Position numbers and translations under genes: made by a program. Below are positions 44,606 through 54,340 of a DNA stretch of 64,000 bases, in pieces. The stretch lies in contig JALNQF010000095.1 in assembly GCA_028456385.1 (NCBI GenBank), positions 62,001 to 126,000 on the forward strand, given 5' to 3'. The notes beneath the pieces were generated by a model. It was not told the DNA's origin. It saw only the letters and a program-made list of their open reading frames with translations, and did not search any database. Each line of letters starts with the position of its first letter. The stretch's first letter is position 1. Source of the DNA: Ophiosphaerella korrae (lineage: Eukaryota; Ascomycota; Dothideomycetes; Pleosporales; Phaeosphaeriaceae).

Positions 44606-45957
44606 TTATTTGCCTCCAAGAGTTGTGCTACTAATAATTGTTCCGCTAGTCACACCCGACAACTGAATAGCGTCATCAACCAAGTTGTTCAACTGATTGA
44701 ACTGGCCCTGTAGCCAGAGATCCAATACGGCCTGATCCTTGCTATAAAAGGACGAGCGCATCGGAGGCAGCACTTTTGTGCACTCCTTGAGATCATTGAT
44801 ATTATTGACGCCTAGGAGCGAAAGGCGAGTGTAAGCTTTTGCGTAGTCCTAGCAATACAATTAGAGTCTGCATATTACATGGAGAGTTTTGGAAAGTACA
44901 TACCTCATTCCAATGGTTTTGGCCGCTGTTGGGGTTGCTAAACTCCTGCCACTCCCCGATTGTCCGCGAGTCCTTGCTCAGGTTAATATCACTTTGGAAC
45001 TTGAACACGCGCTTTGGTGCATTGCTGCTAGTCGTCTCGGTATAGAATTTCACATCCCATACACCTGGTGTACTGTCTTGTGGGTCTCCCGCGCGTGCTG
45101 GATCAGCGAAATGTTGTTGTGAAGTTGTGTGTGCGCCAACGAGCGCAACCAGGTCGTGTGCGTCAATCGTCTTCGCAGAGAAAAGCTCGAGGAGTGTGTC
45201 GGCAGAGTCTGTGTGTCCAGGTAGAAGACCGGTAGGCCCGGCTTTACTGTTATCCTTGCGTCCAACGAACGAGCGGATGCGAGGTCCAAGAGGGCATGTG
45301 ACAGTAGCAACGTTCGCACCCATCTGAATGATATCTGACATGGAGAGGCCGTATTGGTTGTACTTGTTGTACCAGGCCTTAGTTTGTTCTGCAATAGCTG
45401 ATAATCCGTTATTATCAGAGCGAGAGATTTCATCGCTAAGAAGAATACCTAAGGGGGATAGAATATTAGCCTTTGTTTGGAATAATACTGAGGACTGTGT
45501 ACATACTTCCATCCGCCCCACCATATCCACTCGTCTTGCTCCACACACCAGCGTCATGGAAGCCCAGGCGCACAGCCTGCCTTGCAAATTTGGTGCATCG
45601 GCCAGACGTGCCGTTGAACTTGGCTGTCATTTCATATGTGAGCCATTTCCAATGGCAGCATAGGTCGGCTTTGCAGGCGGCACTTCCGATGCTTCCTACT
45701 GGAATAGAAGCATCTCGTTCATCAGACTCGGCATTCTTCTGGTCGAGTAAGATGGCCTTGATATCTTTGCCAATGGGTGTAAGCTCCGAATCCGCAAGCG
45801 TTGCCAGATCGCCAATGAGCTCTTTTGATTCCCCTCTCTTCTCCTTGTTCGCCGCACGTTTCATGTCATACATTAACTTCTCACCCATGCCAGGATGAGC
45901 GTTGGCCAGTGGAGCATAGGCAAGGAGTGCATAGCTGAAGTAAGAGACAGTCTTCAT
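44606..45957 (-). CDS. secreted class II fungal heme peroxidase
   Basis: Extracellular heme peroxidase of the plant/fungal class II type, oxidising phenolic or metal substrates with H2O2. Three exons on the minus strand, 45957-45507, 45448-44904 and 44848-44606, give 412 residues. A signal peptide (MKTVSYFSYALLAYAPLANA) is followed by a ~60-residue Lys/Glu-rich pre-region. The distal site RLGFHDAG (Arg ~129, His ~133) and GGADGSILLSDE calcium site follow. The proximal His is in DLVALVGAHTTS (~256). DSTPGVWDVKFYTET follows as in lignin and manganese peroxidases. The residue five before the proximal His is Ala, not the surface Trp of lignin peroxidase, so a generic or Mn-type activity is more likely. 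Paired Cys residues fit secretion. It lies next to degraded repeats and has no clustered partners. Confidence 0.9.
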
Positions 45958-48125
45958 CTTGATGGAAAGAAAACGAGTGAAATGTGAAGACTAGAGTAAG
46001 CTTGGGATAGCATGAAATCATTGCGGATGGCGGTATGCCTTATAGGTCTACCAAGATGTGGAGATGTAGACAGCATAATGTTTTGCTTTAGGCTTAGAGT
46101 GTACTTACGGAGTAGAATATATTGATGGACAGGGAAACTGGCTCGCAACGAGGTGTTAAGCGCCTGCATGAATGAATACGAAAGTTTCGAAAGTCTGCAT
46201 TGGTCTTAGGGGTACATGTTCACGGCCTAGGCACATTACCTGGCCGTATTTCCGCAGGGCTCATGACAAAAGGCGGTGTTGTGGAAGTATGCAATGAGTT
46301 TGATCTCCTCTGTCTAATAAGAGCTGACAGCCAAGACGCACAATACGTTGTGTATCATTGGCCCAACTCGATCTAGAGTCCGAGAGATGTGTGCCTGGAT
46401 AATAGGAAGGCGAATACGAGGTCCCAGAATGTAATGAACTGATACCGATACGTGATGCATATTGCGGCTGCAGGTTAGCATCTATAGGCCGAAGACCATA
46501 CAAGCAACATTGGTTGCATCGGGGATAATCGGGCCTTTGGACAGCAAGTCTGGAATGTTTGTCCGACGATATTTGCGGAGGGACTAAGCCATAGTAGGTT
46601 GGATCAAATGATGAGGCTCGCTTGGCGCGTAGATCTTCCGTCGTTCAGCCTCTTATATGCGGAGATATGTAGGGATGTGCGTAGAGCGGTTAGGGTCAAC
46701 AAAAGTCCAACTCGAAGTCCGGTTGCTCCTGCCTACTGCCTAGTTCAATTGTATCATATCCGAGGGTTGTGCGTGGGATAGAGGCTATTCTTAGGCGTCG
46801 AGGATCTCCGAGTTCCTGGATTAGGAGAGGTGGAGATCGGTCGGTGGCATGTAATATCAAGCCGTGCATAGTCTGGCCGAGACATTTTACGATTTCAGCC
46901 TCACTGGACCGAGATCTTTTCATGACAGAGTAAAACATATACATAGACAGAGACGCTATATGTGCACTGGAAACATATATCCCGAGGTAGCTGCCTCAAC
47001 GAGCGGATTAGGTGACACCCCTGCCCAGCTCTCGGACTTTGTCATGGCCTGCATGCCGTTAGCCGCAGCAAATGTTGAAGTTGTCAATATTTGGCCGAGT
47101 AACCTAAGTATGTTGGTCATGGTAAAGCTCTTATTACGCACAGAACATGGGTGATGCCCTGCCAGAACCAGGTTCAGGACATGAAGGCCCGCCGGATTTC
47201 GGGATGAAAAGATATCAATCGAAATACATAGTAGATACATCGGTAGTGTTTTCTGCGTAGCGACTACACACACATCAATCTGCCTTTGCCGGCAAAGAGG
47301 CTGCTTGATGTGATAGGTACTTTAGTTTCCTCGTCTTGCATCACGGAACGGGACGCTCCATCGCTCATGCAACAACTGCGCTTAGAGTCTCCCCAGCGCG
47401 ATGATTTCGTCACTGCGATTGCTGGCCTGGAAGGAAGAGGCAGGCAAATATCGGCCACGTTGCACGCCTGCCATCACCTTGAGCGCGCCAGGAACGGGGC
47501 AGCCGGACGAGAACAATGAGAGCACACAACAGCGCGTGCGACCCGGAACAATACTGGTAACTTGATATGGGATGAATGGCAAGAGGGTTTGGACATGGCA
47601 TCAATGAGGGGAAGCATGGCCAAACAACATGTGAGGCTGCTTCCCTTGACGCCATCCCAATGCGATCAGGCGCGAATCTAATTCGAGCCCACCAAGGAAG
47701 CCACTCCACCACAACAGCCACGCCTTACAGCAAAACGCTGAGTCTAGCTGCACAGCGACGAGAACATGGCCAATGGGAGACGCATCCAAGCCCCAAACGA
47801 ACAAATTTAGATGGCTCCCCAACAGCCTTGCCTTTCAGGACGCTGTAAAACCTATTCCGCGCACACGCTTGGCAGAGGTTCAGCTCGCCGCCGTGCGCGC
47901 TCCGAAGTTTTGAGGCGCTGGAGTCAGCTTAACGCGTATAAGTGAGGGTCTGGCCGCTCTTTCGCGCGCTCAAGTTACTCCACAACTCTCTTCTTGTTTT
48001 TCTCTTACCTTCTTTTGTTCATATATACCCATCTTATTTCCTCGCGCGCACATCGCGAACCAGTGAATCACGTTCAAAATCCAGCCCTTACACTCCAACA
48101 CTTTGCGACAAGTGCAACGGCTACC
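45958..48125. other. 2.2-kb divergent intergenic region
   Basis: Between the peroxidase (minus) and the phosphoesterase-like gene (plus). A minus-strand frame beginning at 47120 (MTNILRLLGQILTTSTFAAA, ~54 codons) has a signal-peptide-like start but no cysteines and no other support. The plus-strand gene's promoter and a CT-rich leader occupy the right end. Confidence 0.45.
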
Positions 48126-49049
48126 ATGGACTTTTTACAGGACAATATCAGGCGCGTGACAGACATGTTTTCTGGTCCAAAAACGCAATTTCAAGTTCTT
48201 TCTGACCTCCACCTCGATCACGAGTCACAATACCTCACGTTCCATATTCCAGTCGCTGCGCCTTACCTCATCCTTGGTGGGAATATCGGACGCCTAGCCG
48301 ACTATGACGATTACCTATCTTTCCTCGTTCGGCGCTGTAACTTGCACGAAAAAGTGTACCTAGTGCTTGGTGCGCTCGAATTTTATGGCATCGCTTGGAT
48401 GGAAGGCCTGCAATTAGCACACAAGATGGAACAAGACCCTGTAACAAAAGGCAGGCTGGAGGTCCTTTATGAGACGCGCTCCGATGTCCCAGGAACAAAC
48501 ATCACATTACTGGGCTGCACATTGTGGAGCAAGATTCCCGAGGCTGATGCGGCAGCCGTGACGAGGAAGATTCCAGAGTTTGACGAGGAGCGAGGTATCA
48601 AGGAGTGGAGCATCAAGGAGCACAATTCTGAACATAAGAGGGACTACAAATGGCTTCTCGACGAGTTGAAGAAAGCACGGCCTGCCAATAAACCAGCAGG
48701 TAACACCGCCCCAGTAGCACCTGCTACCCCACCAGCTTCCCCAAGGGACATCGTCATCATCACAGCTTTCGCACCCGATCTTAAAGATGCCCTCGAGCCA
48801 TGGCAAATTGATGCTCCGTGGGCAACAGCATATGGCACAGACATACTCACTAGGAGCAACTGGACAGGAGTGAAGATGTGGCTATCAGGTACAACAGGAC
48901 GAACATGCGAGTTTGAAAAAGGTGGTGTGACAGTATTGAGCAATCAGAGAGGGCGCAAAGGCGAAGACGTTACCGGCTTATTAAGGGATGGCATGTCTGA
49001 CCGGCAGAAGGTTGGTCTTTTCGACGTAATGAAAGTCGTAAAGATATGA
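48126..49049 (+). CDS. calcineurin-like metallophosphoesterase-fold protein lacking most metal ligands
   Basis: 307 residues, single exon. The start at 48126 (MDFLQDNIRRVTDMFSG) is preferred to an upstream in-frame ATG at 47994 because the leader there is hydrophobic and out of register with the fold. The overall order is that of fungal calcineurin-like phosphoesterases: FQVLSDLHLDHE (~23-33), YLILGGNIGRL (~47-57), LVLGALEFYG (~79-88), IITAFAPDL (~211-219), WLSGTTGRTCEFEKGGVTVLSNQRG (~252 on). In active relatives these are DxH, GD, GNHE, THHAP and GHTH. Here only the first motif keeps its Asp and His; GD reads GN, NHE reads ALE, the HH pair reads AF and the HTH reads TTG. A Pro/Ala linker lies at ~185-206. 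The frame is intact, so this is a likely pseudoenzyme or a gene in early decay. Confidence 0.8.
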   Translation: MDFLQDNIRRVTDMFSGPKTQFQVLSDLHLDHESQYLTFHIPVAAPYLILGGNIGRLADYDDYLSFLVRRCNLHEKVYLVLGALEFYGIAWMEGLQLAHKMEQDPVTKGRLEVLYETRSDVPGTNITLLGCTLWSKIPEADAAAVTRKIPEFDEERGIKEWSIKEHNSEHKRDYKWLLDELKKARPANKPAGNTAPVAPATPPASPRDIVIITAFAPDLKDALEPWQIDAPWATAYGTDILTRSNWTGVKMWLSGTTGRTCEFEKGGVTVLSNQRGRKGEDVTGLLRDGMSDRQKVGLFDVMKVVKI

Positions 49050-49488
49050 TGAAGCAGCAAAACCACCATAATACCTAGCCTGCTAGCTCAGACCTTCCTT
49101 CGCTGCATATAATGAACGTCAATCATCCTGTCCTCGTGTTCCAGGGTAGGCGACACATCGCAAGGTAAGGTGAACCATAGGCAAACATACCGCAGCATGC
49201 CAAAGTTAGGCACCAGTAAATGCAGATAGGCATGATCGACGCAATGACAACATTTCTTACTTGTTTAGCACAGATATCCAATAGGTATTTGAGGAAGATT
49301 TCATATTTGTCAGATGACGTAGCAACAAAGGGGATGATCACGTTGTTTCGCGTTAAATACGAGACACAAACGCGAACCCTGCGTTGGCTGACAAATTAAT
49401 GTTTTTTCCACAATTTTTCCAGCTTTAAGACAATGATATATCTCTGTTCCACTCCTATGTAGCCACTTTTCACCTTTTCACAGACATA
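49050..49488. other. intergenic
   Basis: 439 bp between two plus-strand genes. Holds the promoter of the GFA-domain gene; nothing else recognised. Confidence 0.6.
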
Positions 49489-50604
49489 ATGGTGTCCATA
49501 GCTCAGGACATGGTCACTTTGACGGCACATTGCCTCTGTAAAGCCAACATTTTCGAGGCACAAGTCTCCAGCTCCCAACTTCCATTTCCAGCAACAGTTT
49601 GCCATTGTGACTCCTGTCGCCATGTTACAGGTGCCATGTACTCGATCGATTTACGCTGGCCCACGCCTCGGGCTGATGTGGATGTCTCCAAGCTGAAGGT
49701 CTTCCACTTCTCTGCTAGGCATGACCTTCTCTTCTGCCCAACATGCTCCACGCCCATGTTCTTCGCCGACGCCAAAGATACTAGCTGCCTACTTATGGTG
49801 TTGACCGGGACCCTAAAGAACGAAGCTGTTGACCTTGTCGAATTTGTCGACCACATTTTTGTACACGACACGCTTGATGGTGGTGCAAGCCCCTGGCTCA
49901 GACACAATGCCAATGGCTCCGAAGCTAGACGCTTCAAATTCCACAACGAAAAGAATAGCCCTGAGCAGCTGCCTCCGGGATGGCCAACAGCAACGAGTCC
50001 CATGATTGATGAGGAAAAGAATGAAGAATCAGTGCCCATCCGCTGCAAGTGCAAAGGCGTTGACCTGATTCTCCATCGTGGAAACTACTCGCACGAAAAC
50101 GGCAATGAATTACCGTTCAATATCGACCCCAAGACGCACAAACTTCGAGCTGCCTTCTGTGCCTGTGACTCCTGTCGCTTGCAAAGCGGTGTCGATGTCT
50201 TCAATTGGACATTTGCAGAAATGAAGTACTTTTCTGTCAACAGCAGTGATATTCCCTTTCCTAAAACAGTCTCTGCGCTCAAAGAAAGAGTCGATGCCAA
50301 TGACCCGGCTCTCAATACTCTCACTTACTTTTCTTCAAGTAAAGGTGTAGAGCGCTACTTCTGTAGCAACTGCTCTGCTTGCATTTTCTACGCGTGCGAC
50401 GATCGACCTGAATTTCTGGATATTGCTATTGGCGTATTGGAGGCCTCAGATGGAGCTCGAGCAGAAAACTTTTTGTCGTGGACATATGGGGGAATGATCG
50501 ACCATAAAGAAGATAGTAACGGCGGTTGGCGCAAGACACTGTTTGACAACATTGAGAAGGATCTAGAAGAATTTAGGATATCGACAAGCTACCCAAAGGA
50601 TTGA
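49489..50604 (+). CDS. tandem GFA-domain (CENP-V/Gfa-type) zinc protein
   Basis: Protein with two glutathione-dependent formaldehyde-activating-type (GFA/CENP-V) folds, 371 residues, single exon. The first domain begins near MVTLTAHCLCKANIF, with CxC (CLC), CHCDSCRHVTGAMYS and CPTCSTPMFF zinc positions. The second begins at IRCKCKGVDLIL, with CACDSCRLQSGVDV and CSNCSACIFY. Each copy thus keeps the C-x-C, C-x-C-x2-C and C-x2-C set of the family. The ATG at 49510 is an equally good start, giving a protein seven residues shorter. The double-domain layout is common in filamentous fungi and the substrate is unknown; an actual formaldehyde role is not implied by the fold. Confidence 0.88.
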   Translation: MVSIAQDMVTLTAHCLCKANIFEAQVSSSQLPFPATVCHCDSCRHVTGAMYSIDLRWPTPRADVDVSKLKVFHFSARHDLLFCPTCSTPMFFADAKDTSCLLMVLTGTLKNEAVDLVEFVDHIFVHDTLDGGASPWLRHNANGSEARRFKFHNEKNSPEQLPPGWPTATSPMIDEEKNEESVPIRCKCKGVDLILHRGNYSHENGNELPFNIDPKTHKLRAAFCACDSCRLQSGVDVFNWTFAEMKYFSVNSSDIPFPKTVSALKERVDANDPALNTLTYFSSSKGVERYFCSNCSACIFYACDDRPEFLDIAIGVLEASDGARAENFLSWTYGGMIDHKEDSNGGWRKTLFDNIEKDLEEFRISTSYPKD

Positions 50605-51143
50605 TACAAGACTGGCAAGGACAAAGAGCGTTAGAGCGGCCCATGATAGTCATTAATTATTCATGTCCACATCTCCGATAGCATGAAGATATTGAAGAAT
50701 GTTTAATACATCGTACTTTCTATTATCGAACAGCGCAATTAGAGCGTTACTGGTAACTGTATGAGTCTAGTTGAAAGAAGGTGCAAAGGTGATTACCCTT
50801 GCCATCAGCCTAAATCCAGGTCCAGCTTTCGAACGCTAAGTACACTCTCAATGGGCCATACAAACAGGCAGCTATATCTTGAAGTAATTTTTAAACTGCT
50901 GCCTAGTCAAGGCCTAAATTTTTAGAGCGCACGTAGCAATCGAGTAGGTTTTGCGGGTTTGCTCGTTCACTGCAGACCCACATGCTATTCACGGGCATAA
51001 ACGACTTGTATAAGCACCCCCTCGCTCCCTCCTGCCCCCTTCCTTTTTATACCCTACTCACAACACCATACTCAGCCCTTTTCGACACCGCTCCCACTCA
51101 CTCGATCGCGATGCCTGCTTGAGAAGGCAGGATCTCTATCTTC
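50605..51143. other. intergenic, GFA gene 3' flank
   Basis: No gene or element recognised. Start of a 3.7-kb zone with only broken coding text. Confidence 0.5.
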
Positions 51144-51551
51144 TCAGAAAACCAGCAGCCAACTTCCGGTGGCAACCAACGGTACAGAAGTCAGTAGAAC
51201 CCCAACGATCCAGGGCGATCGTTCTGGTCTCTCGACTCGTTGATGGTCATGTTCGTCGCACATAAGATGAAGGGCAAAGGTTACAATCATACTCCGTGGC
51301 GACATCAAAATGAGGGCATCCGGATAGTTGAGTGATGGGCAGCAAAGTGCATTGTAGAATGCACTTCCAAGAATACCCTTCACCAACTTACTATAGAAAT
51401 GTTCCCTAAATTGCCAAGGGAGGGGGAGCACGCCCTAGGCGAAGTTGGCGACAAGTTGCAAAGTATGGACATTGGATGCTGCTTTGTGCGAGTAGAGTAA
51501 AACGATGCCCAAGGTATCCCCTTCCGCATGGTTCTCCCACTGTGACGGCAT
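51144..51551 (-). pseudogene. coding-like frame with one internal TAG
   Basis: A minus-strand frame opens at an ATG at 51551 (MPSQWENHAEGDTLGIVL). It reads through ASNVHTLQLVANFA to a TAG at 51435-51437 and continues in the same frame with PLPWQFREHFYSKLVKGILG, DALILMSPRSMIVTFALH and a hydrophobic end GVLLTSVPLVATGSWLLVF before stopping at 51144. Without the TAG (one change from CAG) it would be 135 residues. No domain recognised. The continuous protein-like composition across the stop suggests a recently broken gene, but support is limited to composition. Confidence 0.35.
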
Positions 51552-53092
51552 CCTGGCACCAACATTACCTCAGTCGACAGACCTAGAGAATTTCCAAAAG
51601 GCGATGACTTGGAGGATTTGAACTCAGATAGTATAGTCCATCATTATATAGTTTCGACTAGTCAGTTGTTCGAATAAAACTGTTTTGTCTGCTACACACC
51701 AAGACCAGATCTTATTATACTTTCATGTTGTTTACTGAGGTACTTGGCACGTAAGATTATGTTCTTGGTAATTAGTAATAATCTTATTATCTATAACAAG
51801 ATGCTCACTCTGCAATATAATTTATTTCGTCCACTAAGGGATCTTGCCGCTGTATCACACCTACTGGAAGAGGCTTTGTGCGGATAAGGTAGGTGTAGCC
51901 TTCGAATGTCATGGGCAGGCCAAAGGGACAAGTTTAAGTGAACTTACAACAAGGGAATCAGGATTTTTGGCAGACCTTGACAAGGAATAAGAGTAGTAAA
52001 CCAACGTCACGATAGGTATTGAATGCAACCGAAGCTTATGTATGGGAACACCACATTAGATGTAACTTATTTGTTTTCTTAGATTGATCGGGTATAGGCT
52101 ATTGAAGGCATACGAAACACGTTCTAGTAGGATCTAGTCAGGCGATGTCAAAGCAGTGAGCTGAGCTTTTCCATTACAAAGGTGCACCTACAAACTTGTA
52201 TTGAACTTATCTGTAAATACCTACTAGTATTAATTAGTTTTATCCTAATTACATGAAAGAGTTTGCCTCAACCTTCTGGGTTGCATTTCCGATCCGAACC
52301 AAGCTTGCTGCATCGCTAGCTTCATATCATATTCTGGGACCTGATTGCATTTGGTATTAGGACGAGCATCCGCTCCCTAATGTGGTGCCTACGTTGAGTG
52401 GTTGGCCTTCTTGAGTAGCTTTGTATTCCTGAGGGGCCTTCAAGAAGCCCCTCATTTCGTGTATTAGCATGTCGCAGGCTCTTCTGGTTGAGAGCACCCG
52501 AACACAACTGCTCGAAGCTCCAAAGGGGTAAAATGGCGGATGATGCCATCAGTAGTATATGTTCCGGCTTTTCAGGCATTTCCGCTATAGTCTAGGATGT
52601 AGAGTCGACATGTTTGCTCTCGTAAGTGACTCCCTCAGGCATGGAGGCCGGCGGTCCCCCAGCTAATATCATGTCAACATTGCCATTGCACAAGTCCTGC
52701 AGTGAGCCCTTCTCTCCAATGCTTCGCTGTCAAAGCGTTTTTAGTATCTTCTCTTCTGCATTTCGATTAGGCGCTTAGTACTCGACGAATGAACTAGACC
52801 ATAGTGGTAACAGTTCACACTGCCTGGAATGATATCGAGGTCAGCACCCAGGAGCTGACAGCACTCACCTCTATCTCAATTCAGTTAGTCTAGCCAAAAA
52901 ATTCTTCTCAACGCAACAGGCAACACTGTAACCAAGTGTCTATCACGTGGGAATCCTACGTCACTACTACTCGCTTCAATGGATTAGTCCTGCTTGGCAA
53001 GGTGAAATGAAGCCCAAAACGGGAAATCTGCTTTGAATTTACGTAATCTACGTTCACCTTAGATTCTAGTGGTTTCTGTGTGTCCTCTGGGG
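51552..53092. other. gene-poor stretch with a coding-like scrap
   Basis: Around 52605-52730 the minus strand reads as protein (GEKGSLQDLCNGNVDMILAG, then PASMPEGVTYESKHVDSTS and a stop), preceded by a possible CAG acceptor, but no upstream exon could be joined. Nothing else supportable. Confidence 0.4.
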
Positions 53093-53100
53093 TATAAATA
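53093..53100 (+). promoter_or_regulatory. TATA box (TATAAATA)
   Basis: Consensus TATA box about 107 bp upstream of the ATG at 53200. It is followed by a C/A-rich, CAACAACA-type leader typical of expressed fungal genes. It indicates that the broken frame downstream once had a regular promoter. Confidence 0.55.
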
Positions 53101-53540
53101 AGTGCCCTTCTCCCATTTATCTTTTCGCTTCGACACTCCACAACCACAATTACATCACAAAAATCAATTTTCAATATTACCATCTCAACACAACTTTACA
53201 TGAACGCCCTTCCTTCCATGGTGCAAGGGAGCTATTGAAAAAGCTCGACCTCGTGCAAATGTTTGGCAGATTTGCCGACTCGCGCGAATTTTGGTTGAAA
53301 TACCTTGAATTCGACACTGCTCAGTCACCTTCGCAGCAGGAAGATGGCTGTCCACAATCTGATGCGAAAGAATAGTCACTTCTCCACCTCAACCTCAAAT
53401 CGCACGGCCAGCCATCTCCCTGTAGCATGAATCTCGTTGGAATGAGGCCGCGGTGGCTGGCCGAGAACTTAGCCTCCATGACTACGTCCAACCTCATCAA
53501 GTCTGGCACAGCCATCGAGGCCTGCGGAGGTAACACCAAG

Positions 53541-53608
53541 GTTAATCTGGTAGGCTGTTCGGATATACTGGCATTAGCCAGTATTGATGAACAGTGTACC
53601 AGTTTAAT
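53541..53608. repeat. hairpin repeat copy 1
   Basis: Imperfect palindrome with TGATATACTGGC-type arms around a central CATTAG, flanked by TTAATCTGGTAG and its near-complement ACCAGTTTAA. The most diverged of three copies. Confidence 0.7.
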
Positions 53609-53655
53609 CACTTAAAGGCCGGTCGATACTTGAAATGTATTGGGCTCGTCAGTTT

Positions 53656-53734
53656 CTCAAGCTTAATCTTGTAGACTGTCCTGATATACTGGCACTAGCC
53701 AGTATATCAGAACAGTCTACAAGTTTAACTTGAG
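53656..53734. repeat. hairpin repeat copy 2
   Basis: 79-bp palindrome: ~37-bp arms from CTCAAGCTTAATCTTGTAG to its complement ending AAGTTTAACTTGAG, with few mismatches and a loop of about five bases. Repeated 104 bp further on. Confidence 0.85.
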
Positions 53735-53759
53735 GGACACCCTACATAACAAGTAGTCC

Positions 53760-53838
53760 CTCGAGCTTAATCTCGTAGATTGTTCTGATATACTGGCACT
53801 AGCCAGTATTGATGAACAGTCTACTAGTTTAACTTGAG
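53760..53838. repeat. hairpin repeat copy 3
   Basis: Second 104-bp-period copy of the 79-bp palindrome (CTCGAGCTTAATCTCGTAG ... CTACTAGTTTAACTTGAG). The spacer after copies 2 and 3 is also repeated (GGGACAC...ATAACAAG, then a T/C-AGTCCCT). Confidence 0.85.
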
Positions 53839-53980
53839 GGACACGCCAAATAACAAGCAGTCCCTGACCGAAGCTTCCGACAAGGAGCTTTATCCAAGCA
53901 GCGGCGTCGACAAATTCGTCGGCTATGGCACCTCCATCGCCATCCAAGACCACGGTGACGAAATGGAATGGAAGGTGTAG

Positions 53981-54340
53981 AGCGGAACGGAAGGAGGATG
54001 GGTAACTTTTTTACTTCTTGGGACACAGCTGGTGGTAGAGGCAATTCGCACATGCGAGCACCTCGGAGTCTGAAGACTCTTTCCTGCCGGCTGCGTCCCC
54101 TACTCTGTGGCATTTGCATTATTGGTGCACGTTTGGGGGTGGGCATTTGGATAGTCGGCGCAGTTGGCGCTGCAATTGCTGCATGGTTGGACAGGATAAT
54201 GTGACTCGGTGTACAGTTCTAGTGTAATGGAAGCATTCTTATGCATTGCGTGCAAAATCATTCATGCGTCTACTTGTATGTCTCACTATATGCGCTTCAT
54301 AAATGCCAGCATCACGATTCCAAACATGTCCAAATACCTA
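53981..54340. other. intergenic
   Basis: A plus-strand frame over 53968-54204 ends in a hydrophobic segment (GVGIWIVGAVGAAIAAWLD) but has no other support. Otherwise the GH16 gene 3' flank. Confidence 0.45.

Larger units (their letters stand above)
53200..53980 (+). pseudogene. broken gene carrying a hairpin-repeat array
   Basis: A good promoter and ATG (53200) give only 12 codons before a stop. One frame over, the text is protein-like: ARELLKKLDLVQMFGRFADS, REFWLKYLEFDTAQSPSQQE, then a TAG at 53373-53375. It continues in the same frame with MRPRWLAENLASMTTSNLIK and SGTAIEACGGNTK up to 53540. A 317-nt segment of hairpin repeats follows. From 53858 the text resumes (SLTEASDKELYPSSGVDKF, VGYGTSIAIQDHGDEMEWKV) to a TAG at 53978. 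Splicing GT at 53541 to AG at 53857 would join the two parts in phase. No known domain. It is judged a pseudogene from one frameshift and one nonsense codon. Confidence 0.45.

Noticed and set aside
47069..47120. Small secreted-protein candidate on the minus strand (MTNILRLLGQILTTSTFAAA start)
   Set aside because: Only about 54 codons, no cysteines, no promoter or homology evidence; noted but not called.
51600..51640. tRNA T-arm-like sequence on the minus strand (GAGTTCAAATCCTC)
   Set aside because: The five-base stem cannot pair (only two of five positions) and no A box or acceptor stem lies at the right distance.
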